In this document: in pieces, positions 1 to 8,756 of the stretch
How positions within the stretch are numbered: the stretch's first letter is position 1
Layout of the letters: each line of letters starts with the position of its first letter
Assembly: GCF_018122595.1 (NCBI RefSeq)
Contig: NZ_JAGRQH010000001.1
Coordinates: 372,001-436,000 of the forward strand
Source of the DNA: Neokomagataea anthophila
GTDB lineage: Bacteria > Pseudomonadota > Alphaproteobacteria > Acetobacterales > Acetobacteraceae
DNA length: 64,000 bases
Direction of reading: 5' to 3'
The notes under the pieces: model-generated
What the model was told of the DNA's origin: nothing
What the model saw: only the letters and a program-made list of their open reading frames with translations
Database searches by the model: none
Translations under genes and position numbers: made by a program

Positions 1-1
1 A

Positions 2-367
2 TCTGTCCTAGACGGTGGCGTCGCCGGTCGCCCTGACAACGTCTTGCTGTATGCGACCTCAAACCGTCGACACCTCATGCCACGCGACATGATCGAAAAT
101 GAAACAGGAAGCGCAATTAACCCCTCAGAAGCCATCGAAGAAAAAGTCTCCCTTTCTGACCGCTTTGGATTATGGATTGGTCTCTATGGCGCCACACAAG
201 ACGACTACCTCGCCATCGTAAACGCCTATGCTACAGACCGAAAACTCCCCATCGACACTGAAGAACTACGCCGCCGCGCACTTCAATGGGCGATGGCACG
301 CGGTAGCCGATCAGGACGCGTGGCTGCTCAATTTATTGATAATCTCTCGGCAGAATTATCTGCTTAA
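2..367 (+). CDS. DUF815-family AAA+ ATPase, C-terminal part (5' end outside window)
   Basis: The frame is open from base 2, so only the last 121 codons lie here. The translation carries PDNVLLYATSNRRHLMPRD followed by a predicted D/E-rich segment and 'EKVSLSDRFGLWIGL'. This is the sensor-1/arginine-finger half of the DUF815 (COG2607) ATP-binding family. The family is an AAA+ ATPase of unknown cellular role; the N-terminal Walker A and B motifs must lie upstream of the window. The tail 'AAQFIDNLSAEL' matches the usual end of the family. A TTG at 44 gives an apparent start but lies mid-domain and is not a real start. The gene converges on the TonB receptor gene at 469, and a hairpin sits between them. 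Family assignment is firm; function is not known. Confidence 0.85.
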   Translation, partial: SVLDGGVAGRPDNVLLYATSNRRHLMPRDMIENETGSAINPSEAIEEKVSLSDRFGLWIGLYGATQDDYLAIVNAYATDRKLPIDTEELRRRALQWAMARGSRSGRVAAQFIDNLSAELSA

Positions 368-420
368 CAGAGGCGCGGCCTTCCCCCAAAAAAACGAGGC
401 TAGCCGCACATAACCTTACA

Positions 421-449
421 CTTTCCGGCCCCAGAAATGGGCCGGAAAG
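421..449. terminator. Hairpin between convergent genes
   Basis: Perfect 11-bp inverted repeat (421-431 with 439-449, CTTTCCGGCCC / GGGCCGGAAAG) and a 7-base loop. It lies between the ends of the DUF815 gene (+) and the TonB receptor gene (-). There is no T-tract on either side, so it is terminator-like only by position and stem strength. Confidence 0.5.
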
Positions 450-468
450 ATATCGTCAACTACAGACC

Positions 469-2877
469 TTAGAACTGAGCAGCAACACTGCCAAAATACT
501 GACGCGGTGCGGCCACGAACAGATTAGCATTATCATCACCAGAGACAGCTGCAGCGCCATATACGCCACCAATATAATTCTGGTTGAACAAATTCGTTAC
601 ACCAAAAGTTGCCTTCAGATTTTCAGCAAAACCAATACGACCAAAATCGTAACTCGCCGTCAGCGTTGAAGACCAATACGCCGGAATCTTCTCATCATTT
701 GTATAGGTCATATAACGTGACCCCACATAATTCGTGTTGAAGTTCACCGTCGCTTTTTTCCACGTATAAGTCACATCGGCCTTATACATATACTTCGGAT
801 AATAAACCTGCTGCTTACCCTTAATGCTGATCGTGCTCCCAGCATAAGGCAAGCTATCTTGCTGATAACGCGCGTCATTCCAGCTAAAACTATTCGTAAT
901 CGCCAAGCCCGGGATCGGACGAATAGTGCCCAGAACATCCGCACCATTCACACTTTCACGCCCAACATTCAGATAAGCATTATACGTATTATTCACCGGA
1001 CCACTGGAAATCGCCGCTAAACGATTGAAATAATCCGTATGATAATAATCAACACTACCTGCAAAATACTGGCTGTTAAAACGATAACCAATCACATAAT
1101 TCCACGTCCGCTCAGGGCGCAAAACAGACTTGCTCGCATCAAATACACTTTGTGCGCTGACTTTACTTGTACCAATATGAGACCACGCGCTCCCACTCGA
1201 AGACTGAGCACCATAATCATAAGCGCGCATGTTCTCAGCAACATCCACATAAATCTCATGATGCTCAAGGAAACGATAATCTACATTCACATGTGGCAAA
1301 AAGGCATTTGCCGCAGTCAAAGCACCATTAACGGGATGGCTATAATAGACCCCCCAATCCGACAATGAGCTCGAATTATCTTCTTTAGTGCCCCCATGCG
1401 TGCTTTGCACCAAAGAACGGAACCCAGCCGTAACCGTCAGATTTTTCAAGACCTTGTATGTATCTTGCAGGTAAAACTGGAACGTATTGGTGTTAAAAGC
1501 ATCACGCCACCACGTTGTCCCATTCGTGAAATCTGACAACGACGCATGTGGGTAGTTAACGCCATCTTGATACATCATCATGGGGTATTGGAAGCGATTA
1601 TTCTCGTACCAAATACCCGTTTTAATATCATTACGGCGGCCCGCCTGAATATCAAAACTCTGCACCACACCAAGTCGACGGGTATCAGGGTGCCCAACTT
1701 CAAGCACCATAGGCACCTGAGAATCTGGCGATATCAAAGACGGATTTGTCCCCGCATAATCACCATTAGAAATATGTGCATACGCAATAGTTTTCGACGT
1801 AATCCCAGGAGCCAGTTCAAAATCACCGGTCAATGCAGAGAGGTAATTCCGTTGAATCTGGGTGCCGTCATAAGCAAAATCACTGATTTCATCATTGGAT
1901 AGAATACCAGCATAATTCGCAGGAACACCGCCATTTTGCGCATAATACGCATATTGCTTCGCCAATGCGTAATTTGGCTTCAGATAAATGCTGTCCTGCC
2001 CTAAGCGCTGCCACATATTTTTGGTGACCGAGAGGTAATTGTACTGGGCAAAATTTGAATAATCAAAAATAGCCGTAATTTTCCCGTGCTCACCAACAGG
2101 CTGAACAATTTTTGCATTGGCTTGAAGTTCAGATTGGTCTCCATAACCCTTCCATAAATCCTGAGCCGTCCGTGCAAAAGAAGCATAAAACTTCGTACCC
2201 GTCTGATTCAGAATCCCACTGTCCACACGCGCAAACGTACGGAAACCATGATTACTCCCGAAGAGTTGGCTCAAACGCCCACCAGCATGATCCGTCGGAT
2301 CGCTGCTCGCAAACGTCATGGCGCCGCCCAATGTCTGCGCCGATGGCGTGTCCAATGCACCAGCCCCCTGCGAAAGGGTTAAGCTGGAGATATTCTCCTG
2401 AATTTCAGCCTGATCAACGCCAAGACCATTCCAATTATGAAAACCTTGCCCACCCATTGGAATACCATCCAACGTCGCGCCAAGTTGAGTCTGATTAAAA
2501 CCACGGACATACAATGTATTCGCCACGGTATCGAGACCAAAGGCATCATCCGATGTAAACAATGCCCCCGGTGTCGTTTGCGCCAAAATCGCTACGGGGC
2601 TCGTGCCCGCAACGAAATGATCCATTGTCTGGCGAGAAACCACTTCCACCGCATTATGCGATGCCGTACGCCGCACGCTCACAGTCAGCGTTTCATTTCC
2701 GGGAGCAACATGCGGCGCGGATTTCCGCATATGCACCGCAGGAGCGCTGATTTTCTTCACACCAACGGTCTGCGTCGATTTGGTTTTCCCATCCGTATGC
2801 CGTGCAGCTTCCGCATACGAGAAACCCGTCAAAACAGCTCCAGCCGCCACAGTTGAAAGAAGAAGGCGCAGTCTCAT
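469..2877 (-). CDS. TonB-dependent outer membrane receptor
   Basis: Encodes about 802 residues. The chosen start is the ATG at 2877 (MRLRLLLS...); a GTG two codons upstream is the alternative. A Sec signal peptide with a hydrophobic core (LLLSTVAAGAVLTGFS) is followed by a TonB-box-like ETLTVSV around residue 63. The plug domain has the typical 'LYVRGFNQTQLGATLDGIP', and a long beta-barrel ends in the outer-membrane signature Phe (AAQF). The substrate cannot be read from sequence. The protein is clearly paralogous to the next gene (3115-5511): the plug blocks share GTSP, LYVRGF, SQGAG and LGG at equivalent places. Its own promoter region (2878-3051) is AT-rich and contains GGTGAA-N6-TTCACC at 2911-2928. 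Confidence 0.93.
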   Translation of the reverse strand: MRLRLLLSTVAAGAVLTGFSYAEAARHTDGKTKSTQTVGVKKISAPAVHMRKSAPHVAPGNETLTVSVRRTASHNAVEVVSRQTMDHFVAGTSPVAILAQTTPGALFTSDDAFGLDTVANTLYVRGFNQTQLGATLDGIPMGGQGFHNWNGLGVDQAEIQENISSLTLSQGAGALDTPSAQTLGGAMTFASSDPTDHAGGRLSQLFGSNHGFRTFARVDSGILNQTGTKFYASFARTAQDLWKGYGDQSELQANAKIVQPVGEHGKITAIFDYSNFAQYNYLSVTKNMWQRLGQDSIYLKPNYALAKQYAYYAQNGGVPANYAGILSNDEISDFAYDGTQIQRNYLSALTGDFELAPGITSKTIAYAHISNGDYAGTNPSLISPDSQVPMVLEVGHPDTRRLGVVQSFDIQAGRRNDIKTGIWYENNRFQYPMMMYQDGVNYPHASLSDFTNGTTWWRDAFNTNTFQFYLQDTYKVLKNLTVTAGFRSLVQSTHGGTKEDNSSSLSDWGVYYSHPVNGALTAANAFLPHVNVDYRFLEHHEIYVDVAENMRAYDYGAQSSSGSAWSHIGTSKVSAQSVFDASKSVLRPERTWNYVIGYRFNSQYFAGSVDYYHTDYFNRLAAISSGPVNNTYNAYLNVGRESVNGADVLGTIRPIPGLAITNSFSWNDARYQQDSLPYAGSTISIKGKQQVYYPKYMYKADVTYTWKKATVNFNTNYVGSRYMTYTNDEKIPAYWSSTLTASYDFGRIGFAENLKATFGVTNLFNQNYIGGVYGAAAVSGDDNANLFVAAPRQYFGSVAAQF

Positions 2878-3051
2878 GATCACATCCGCTTAATTTAACT
2901 AATTATTTTCGGTGAAAATGAATTCACCTATATCGATACGATTAATTTTAAATTACATTAAAATAAGCGTTATACAAGCACTCTTTACACAAACTTTGTA
3001 ACGAAAGCCCAATTTCGTTTCATATATGTCACGTTTTGATCTTTTTACAAT
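2878..3051 (-). promoter_or_regulatory. AT-rich upstream region of the TonB receptor with GGTGAA-N6-TTCACC inverted repeat
   Basis: Very AT-rich stretch between the receptor start and the terminator of the next gene. The inverted repeat GGTGAA (2911-2916) / TTCACC (2923-2928) lies about 35-50 bases before the start codon, a usual place for an operator. The right half extends to TTCACCTATAT (2923-2933). That 11-mer recurs, also as an inverted pair, upstream of the chemoreceptor gene at 33889-33926. I could not assign a regulator. Confidence 0.4.
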
Positions 3052-3085
3052 ATAAAAATAAAAAGGGCACAGCCAAGCTGTGCCC
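3050..3085 (-). terminator. Intrinsic terminator of the 3115-5511 TonB receptor gene
   Basis: Perfect 9-bp stem GGGCACAGC (3065-3073) / GCTGTGCCC (3077-3085) with a 3-base loop. Read on the minus strand it is followed directly by a T-rich run (complement of the A-rich 3050-3064). It lies 30 bases past the stop codon. Confidence 0.88.
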
Positions 3086-3114
3086 TTCGTTACCCGTACA
3101 GTTTTATGCTGGAC

Positions 3115-5511
3115 TTAAAAACCAGCGCTAATCGTACCGTAAAACTGACGTACAGCACCACGTTCCATCGACTGATAATCACCTGTTGCAGGGTTATCAT
3201 TCTCACCCATCGTTGCGATGTATTTAGTGTTAAACAGGTTATAAACGTTAAAGCTCGCTGTTACATCACGCAGGACACTCACATTGCCAAAGCGATAATC
3301 CAAGCCCGCATTCGCCAACCAATACCCCCCGATGGATGTATCATTCATAAAGCTATAATAGCGTCGGCCCAGATAGTTCGCATCAAAATGTGCCATTGCT
3401 CCGTGCCAAGCATAGGAGACCGAAGCCTTATACATCCATGCCGGGTAATTAACGATCTTCTTACCTGCTAGCGCGTAATAGCCACCCGTGGTCTGAACAT
3501 CACGATCATAAGTTCCTTTATTGTAGGAAATATTATTATCAATCGTCAGTCCCGGAAGCGGCGTTAACGCTACATCACCGGTTGCACCGGTCATGGATAC
3601 CTTACCGAAATCAATCACTTGCGAAATAGGGTTTGTTAAAGACCCCACAGCCGCAGCCAAAACCGGATGCAGCAACTTCGCATGGTACACCGTCGCATTC
3701 GCCTGTAGGAATGAAGACGTGTAACGATACCCCCCCAAATAAACCCAAGCTTTAGAAGGCTTCAGCTCTTTGCGTTGCGCCAAAAACGTATCTTGATCTT
3801 GTACCGAGTACACCGAATTAGCCACACCATAAGCGGACACCTCATACGCCCGCATATTCTCCGCCACATCGACATAAAACTCATGATGACGATTCACATG
3901 CCAATCCAAGTTCACATGCGGCAAGAACGCATCAGAAGCCGTCAATGACCCATTGGGCAATGCTGTAGCATCCGTATAGCTCTGATTATTATAATTAGCC
4001 CCACCAGATGTCGTCGCCACCATGGACTTGAAGCCTGCATGCAGAACAAGCCCCTGTGCTAGGCGAATACTATCCTGCAAATGGGTTTGCACTACATTGG
4101 TGTTCCACTGGAAACCATAACCTTGCTGAAAAGCCGGGCCATAAACATCATACGGGCCAACAGCCTGCAATGGCGCACCCTGCCCTAAAGCAGGTTCATT
4201 ATAACTGAACAGCCCCGCAGCTTGGTTATTATTCTCATACCAAACGCCACCTTCCAACGTATGGCGACCAATCCGGTAGCGTAAGGATGTATCCACACCA
4301 TAACGCTCTTGGCGGTTCTGCCATACAATTTCAGAGAGCGGCGCACCCGTTCCCGGAGAAGGCGTCGTATTATCCGTGTAGCTATAATAACCTGTCTGGC
4401 TATGGCCGTAGACCGTCGTGTTCCACGTCAGTGCATCAGACAAGGCCAAGTCAAAATGCAAGCCGCCCATATAGTTGGTCTCAGCTTGCCCACCATCATA
4501 ACGCGCAATCTGTGATCCCGGTATACCCGGCACACCAGCATAGCCCGCCGGAACGGCACCACCATTTGCGATATTATAAGCCAGAGCATAATTCGGATAC
4601 AGGTTGGGCGTCCGCCAGCCATCTTGCTGCAAAATGCCAACCGATGTATCCGGGTAATTCCACTGCGTCAGGCCCGACCAGTTAAAAAACGCAGACATAC
4701 GGCTTTGCGTACCGATCGGCTGCACCAGCTTAGCATCAACCTGCTGCATGAACTGGTCTTTACCACCGCCCATCCACATACCTTCATCCGTACGCGCATA
4801 GGATGTGAACAACTTGGTACCACTCGAATTCAGCTTACCCGAATCCAACCGGACATAGGTGCGGTACGAATCATAACTCCCGAAAGACTGGCTAATCTTT
4901 CCACCGCGCCGATCACTCGGGTCACTCGATGTCACCTGAATCGTGCCGCCCAGCGTATTCGTTGACGGCAACTCAACAGACCCTGCCCCCTGAGACATAC
5001 GCAAAGACTGCATATCGTCTGGGATAATAGCCGAAGCAAGACTTAACCCATTCACAGACTGATAGGTTTGATCGTTCAATGGCACGCCATCAACCGTCAC
5101 GCCCATCTGGTTCATGAAAAAGCCGCGCACATAAAGATTCGCACCAAAACTATCGATGCCGAATGGATCCGTGGAGGTGAAATTTACACCCGCATCACGG
5201 CTCAACATTCGGTATGGACTCGTCCCCGGCACAAATTGGCGCATCACAGCCTTAGAAACAGATTGCTCAGCATCCTGCCCTGTACGTGTCCGCCCGACGA
5301 CTGAAACACTTTCTTCACTCGTTGCATTCAATGCATGCGCATGACGCACCACTGTATGTGCTTTTTCTGCCGTATTAACGGACTGAGGCGCATGAACAGG
5401 GGCGGCTTGATGACCCGTTTTATGAGCAGCATTCTGCTTCACCGCAGCAGAAGCCACACACGGCATCGTCAACAACGCAACGGAAGACAAAAGACACAGT
5501 TTCAATCGCAC
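3115..5511 (-). CDS. TonB-dependent outer membrane receptor (paralogue of the 469 gene)
   Basis: About 798 residues from a GTG at 5511, which opens a good signal peptide (VRLKLCLLSSVALLTMP, cleavage near VASAA). The frame stays open 23 codons further up to an ATG-type start at 5580, but that extension puts charged residues before the signal peptide. A TonB-box-like ESVSVVG lies near residue 66. The plug has LYVRGFFMNQMGVTVDGVP and the barrel ends in SAGF with the terminal Phe. Substrate unknown. Domain order and many short blocks match the neighbour at 469-2877, so the two look like an old tandem duplication. They are separated by a strong terminator, so each has its own transcript. Confidence 0.92.
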   Translation of the reverse strand: MRLKLCLLSSVALLTMPCVASAAVKQNAAHKTGHQAAPVHAPQSVNTAEKAHTVVRHAHALNATSEESVSVVGRTRTGQDAEQSVSKAVMRQFVPGTSPYRMLSRDAGVNFTSTDPFGIDSFGANLYVRGFFMNQMGVTVDGVPLNDQTYQSVNGLSLASAIIPDDMQSLRMSQGAGSVELPSTNTLGGTIQVTSSDPSDRRGGKISQSFGSYDSYRTYVRLDSGKLNSSGTKLFTSYARTDEGMWMGGGKDQFMQQVDAKLVQPIGTQSRMSAFFNWSGLTQWNYPDTSVGILQQDGWRTPNLYPNYALAYNIANGGAVPAGYAGVPGIPGSQIARYDGGQAETNYMGGLHFDLALSDALTWNTTVYGHSQTGYYSYTDNTTPSPGTGAPLSEIVWQNRQERYGVDTSLRYRIGRHTLEGGVWYENNNQAAGLFSYNEPALGQGAPLQAVGPYDVYGPAFQQGYGFQWNTNVVQTHLQDSIRLAQGLVLHAGFKSMVATTSGGANYNNQSYTDATALPNGSLTASDAFLPHVNLDWHVNRHHEFYVDVAENMRAYEVSAYGVANSVYSVQDQDTFLAQRKELKPSKAWVYLGGYRYTSSFLQANATVYHAKLLHPVLAAAVGSLTNPISQVIDFGKVSMTGATGDVALTPLPGLTIDNNISYNKGTYDRDVQTTGGYYALAGKKIVNYPAWMYKASVSYAWHGAMAHFDANYLGRRYYSFMNDTSIGGYWLANAGLDYRFGNVSVLRDVTASFNVYNLFNTKYIATMGENDNPATGDYQSMERGAVRQFYGTISAGF

Positions 5512-5814
5512 GTTTTTTCCGGGCTCCTGATCACATATTTCCAAGTAAAGCTGCCCTGCATTATCAAGGCTTCGAACCAAAAGAGGGTGGCCACTTTTAC
5601 GGTTCCTAATTTGAGGCGAAACCCGTCATTAAAACGAATGACATTTCAATGACATGCACCGATTGTTGTTTTAAAGTCTCACGTTGCCATTATAACACAC
5701 ACTATACAGCATATAAAACTTTCAGAATGAAAGATTTGCCTGTTATCCTGACGGGATAAAGTAACTGCATCGTTTACTCAGCTTCTGCTCACTCCTCCTG
5801 ATGCTACGAGACAC
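5512..5814. promoter_or_regulatory. Divergent intergenic region with AATGAC repeats
   Basis: About 300 bases between the TonB receptor (-) and the GNAT-Nudix gene (+), with no convincing gene. It contains GTCATT (5625-5630) facing AATGAC (5637-5642), then a further AATGAC at 5648-5653. This gives an inverted pair plus a direct repeat spaced 11 bases. It is operator-like but unassigned; promoters for both genes must lie here. Confidence 0.35.
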
Positions 5815-6834
5815 ATGACACCGGAACTCCTGATCGACGATCTCATTTTACGCCCGCTTTCATTACAGGATGCTCCGGCCGTACACCGCTTGATCAATGA
5901 CTGGAGCGTGGTGCGCATGCTCAGTCGCCTTCCTTTTCCTTATCCGCGTGACCTTGCAGATCAATGGATCGCCAGCGTCATTGCCGATAGTCAAAGTGGT
6001 ACAGCTTATCATTTCGCCATTACACGTGCAGGCACTCTTCTTGGCGTAGTCGGAGTAACCATCACGAAGCCTCAACACAGTGCAACGTTAGGCTACTGGA
6101 TTGGTCCCACTTTATGGGGACAGGGTATCACCACACGCGCCACGCAGCGCGTCACCGAATGGGCTTTCACTGTCCTCAAACTCAAACGCATGACAGCCGA
6201 TGTAAGCGTGGATAACCCGGCATCAGCTGCCGTTTTACGCAAAAATGGCTTCCAAGAAATTGGTCAATCCACACGTCGATTCGTCTCACGCGGGCAAGAA
6301 TGTCCCATCACCCTTTTTGAACGAACAGAAGCCACCCTACCCACGCCAGTAATGCCCAAAGCACCGCTGCCCGCCGATACAGCACAGGCCGACACCCCAA
6401 CCAGCACAGCACTACCGGCACCACCAGCCAAAACCCGCACCTTGCTCGTCGTAGCAGCAGCCCTCATCAATCAAGATGGACAAATTTTGCTCGCACGCCG
6501 CCCCGAAGGCAAACCACTCGCAGGTTTATGGGAGTTCCCCGGCGGGAAAGTAGAATCGGACGAATCGCCAGAACGCGCTCTCATTCGAGAAATGGAAGAA
6601 GAACTCGGCATAGACCTCAAAGGGGCCTGCCTCTCTCCCTTTACTTTTGTCAGCGCAGATGTCGGCGCCCGACACTTACTCATGCCACTCTATGTGGTAC
6701 GGCGCTGGCGTGGGCAACCCCGCGGCAAAGAAGGCCAAGAACTGGCATGGGTCGATGCAAAAGATCTGCACACATACCCTATGCCAGACCCTGACGTCCC
6801 TTTGATCCCATTACTACGGGAATTATTGGGGTGA
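5815..6834 (+). CDS. Bifunctional GNAT N-acetyltransferase / Nudix (MutT-type) hydrolase fusion
   Basis: 339 residues in two domains. Residues 1-165 form a RimJ-like GNAT fold, with the acetyl-CoA loop at about 101-107 (WGQGITT) and the typical VDNPASAAVLRKNGF at about 132-146. A Pro/Ala/Thr-rich linker (about 172-206) leads to a Nudix domain (about 207-339). Its Nudix box runs from G244 to I266, with the REMEEELGI core matching GX5EX7REUXEEXGU in full. The Nudix half resembles MutT-type 8-oxo-dGTP or related NTP pyrophosphohydrolases. The GNAT half resembles protein or antibiotic acetyltransferases with unknown substrate. This fusion is annotated in acetic acid bacteria. Starts at an ATG at 5815 and stands alone. 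Confidence 0.92.
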   Translation: MTPELLIDDLILRPLSLQDAPAVHRLINDWSVVRMLSRLPFPYPRDLADQWIASVIADSQSGTAYHFAITRAGTLLGVVGVTITKPQHSATLGYWIGPTLWGQGITTRATQRVTEWAFTVLKLKRMTADVSVDNPASAAVLRKNGFQEIGQSTRRFVSRGQECPITLFERTEATLPTPVMPKAPLPADTAQADTPTSTALPAPPAKTRTLLVVAAALINQDGQILLARRPEGKPLAGLWEFPGGKVESDESPERALIREMEEELGIDLKGACLSPFTFVSADVGARHLLMPLYVVRRWRGQPRGKEGQELAWVDAKDLHTYPMPDPDVPLIPLLRELLG

Positions 6835-6853
6835 TACTCTCACCCCAATAACC

Positions 6854-7741
6854 TTACAGAGCGAACTGACGTTGCGCCAAACCCGGCACATCCGTGCGGA
6901 ATGCATAGATTGAACCAGCCTGCTCCTCACGCGCCAATGCTTCCGCAGACAGCCCCTTACGCGCTGTCGTCACGTACACAGTCCGCAGGTCATCACCACC
7001 AAACGTAATTTTCGTGACGTTCGAAACCGGCATTGCAATCGGCTCAAGCTGCGTACCATCTGGCCGGAAACGCAAAATCTTGCTGCCACCCCACACGCCA
7101 GACCAAACCGTCCCTTCACTATCCGTCACAATCCCGTCCGGATAACCCTCCGTCAACGTGGCAAAAACACGCTCATTCGACAGCTCACCAGCATCATCCA
7201 CGTCGAAAGCATAAATGCGCTGCTCAGGGCTATCACACACATACAACACTTTACCGCATGGTGAGACGGTCGGACCATTTGAGACCGTGTAACCTTCATC
7301 ATGATGGGTCACTTCCAGACCTTTTTCACCACGCAGAACACGATAGATTGAACCCGTCGGATGCGTTTCACCGTTGTCCATGGTGCCAAACCAAATACGG
7401 CCTTTTGCATCAACACAACCGTCATTCAGACGGTTGCCCGGATGCTCTGGCTCAACAACAGTATCCACTGAAAAACCACCCGTTTTCGGATCAAAACGGT
7501 GCAAACCATCACGTAAGCCCGCTAGGAACGTACCCCCTGCTACCGGCAGAAGAAAACCAATCCGATCAGGGGCCGTCCACACCGTACGCTCACCCGTTGA
7601 TGGCACAAAGCGGTGTACTTTTTCTTCTACAATATCAACGAAATACAGAGCATTTTCGGCCGCGCTCCAAACAGGGCCTTCCGCCAAAGTCGCACGGATA
7701 TCGTAAACACAAATTGGGTCGTGATGCTTCAACGTGGTCAT
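6854..7741 (-). CDS. SMP-30/gluconolactonase/LRE-family protein
   Basis: 295 residues from ATG 7741 (MTTLKHHDP), with an AGGA 5-6 bases upstream; the frame is open a little further but without a ribosome site. A six-bladed propeller is indicated by EGPVWSAAENALYFVDI near the N-terminus (metal-binding Glu), NRLNDGCVDAKGRIWFGTMD in the middle and YPDGIVTDSEGTVWSGVWGG late. These are the metal-ligand positions (E, N, D) of SMP-30-like lactonases. The likely reaction is hydrolysis of an aldonolactone such as gluconolactone. No signal peptide, so cytoplasmic. It is divergent from the CinA-type gene, with 73 bases between starts. The exact sugar lactone is not determined. Confidence 0.88.
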   Translation of the reverse strand: MTTLKHHDPICVYDIRATLAEGPVWSAAENALYFVDIVEEKVHRFVPSTGERTVWTAPDRIGFLLPVAGGTFLAGLRDGLHRFDPKTGGFSVDTVVEPEHPGNRLNDGCVDAKGRIWFGTMDNGETHPTGSIYRVLRGEKGLEVTHHDEGYTVSNGPTVSPCGKVLYVCDSPEQRIYAFDVDDAGELSNERVFATLTEGYPDGIVTDSEGTVWSGVWGGSKILRFRPDGTQLEPIAMPVSNVTKITFGGDDLRTVYVTTARKGLSAEALAREEQAGSIYAFRTDVPGLAQRQFAL

Positions 7742-7814
7742 GGCAATCCTGTCCAAAGAATGGAATAGAGTAGAAGAGTACATACTCTCAACGCACCCTA
7801 ACAGGCATCAGACC

Positions 7815-8582
7815 ATGCTTCAAAATATCCCGTCACCCAAAACAGCCTGCCTGCTGATTATCGGTAACGAAATTCTTTCTGGACGCACACAAGATGCCAA
7901 TACACGCACGTTAGCACTTGCCCTTAACCAGCATGGTATTCGCCTATTAGAAGTGCGGATTATCCCTGATATCGAAGAGCATATTGTAACAACCGTCACA
8001 GCATGCCGGGAGAATTTTGATTTTATTTTCACCAGCGGCGGCATCGGGCCAACACATGATGATATTACGGCTGCCTGCATCGCAAAATCGTTTAACGTCT
8101 CACTCGTAAAGCACCAAGAAAGCTTCACGGCACTTGAAGAGTATTTCGGGACAGAACGTTTTAATACCGCTCGCCAGCGTATGGCCTATCTTCCCGAAGG
8201 GGCCGTTCCTATCGCTGATCCTGTCGCTATCGCTCCCGGCTTTATTATCGAAAACGTACACGTCCTCGCGGGCGTACCCAAGATTTTCACAGCTACAATT
8301 GCAGCGCTGATTCCTACCCTACCACAAGGCACAGCCCTCAGCATGACAGGATGGCACGCATACGGCCTACGCGAAGGCGACTTCGCTGCAAACCTCACCA
8401 CAATTCAAGAAAATTTTCCGCAACTGGATATCGGCTCATATCCCTATGAACACCCTGAAAACGGGAAAGGCGTCGCACTTATCGTCAAAGGGTATCATGC
8501 AGAGCAGGTCCAAGACGCAGCAAGAATACTGCATGACCTGATCATCACGCAGGGACAAACCCCGCTAGCCGGCGAACCTTAA
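7815..8582 (+). CDS. CinA-type molybdopterin-binding domain protein
   Basis: 255 residues from ATG 7815 (MLQNIPSPK). The N-terminal 170 residues carry the MoaB/MogA-like fold, with LIIGNEILSGRTQDANT and FTSGGIGPTHDDIT. These are the classical motifs of the competence/damage-inducible CinA N-terminal (COG1058) domain. The protein stops after this domain: there is no C-terminal nicotinamide-nucleotide amidase (PncC) part. It is therefore the short single-domain form common in Alphaproteobacteria. In longer homologues the domain is an ADP-ribose pyrophosphatase or relates to molybdopterin handling; the role of the short form is uncertain. An upstream in-frame extension to 7734 overlaps the divergent promoter and is unlikely. 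Confidence 0.87.
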   Translation: MLQNIPSPKTACLLIIGNEILSGRTQDANTRTLALALNQHGIRLLEVRIIPDIEEHIVTTVTACRENFDFIFTSGGIGPTHDDITAACIAKSFNVSLVKHQESFTALEEYFGTERFNTARQRMAYLPEGAVPIADPVAIAPGFIIENVHVLAGVPKIFTATIAALIPTLPQGTALSMTGWHAYGLREGDFAANLTTIQENFPQLDIGSYPYEHPENGKGVALIVKGYHAEQVQDAARILHDLIITQGQTPLAGEP

Positions 8583-8632
8583 CCGACCATAACAATCACT
8601 GCCGATCTGTAAGGCTGTTTCTTTTTTCACCA

Positions 8633-8667
8633 CAATAAAAAGATGAAGGGCATTTTGTGCCCATCAT
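8633..8667 (-). terminator. Intrinsic terminator downstream of accA
   Basis: Stem ATGA-A-GGGCA / TGCCC-A-TCAT (8643-8667), loop TTTTG. On the minus strand it is followed by CTTTTTATTG. It is about 90 bases past the accA stop. A second perfect 8-bp hairpin without T-tract (GAGGCGGC 8712-8719 / GCCGCCTC 8729-8736) lies closer to the stop. The convergent CinA-type gene ends at 8582. Confidence 0.6.
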
Positions 8668-8756
8668 AAAGCGCATACTGCGTACCGAAAAACACAGTAA
8701 GCAGCGGCACAGAGGCGGCTTCTATAAGGCCGCCTCCAACGCCACAAACCACTTAA

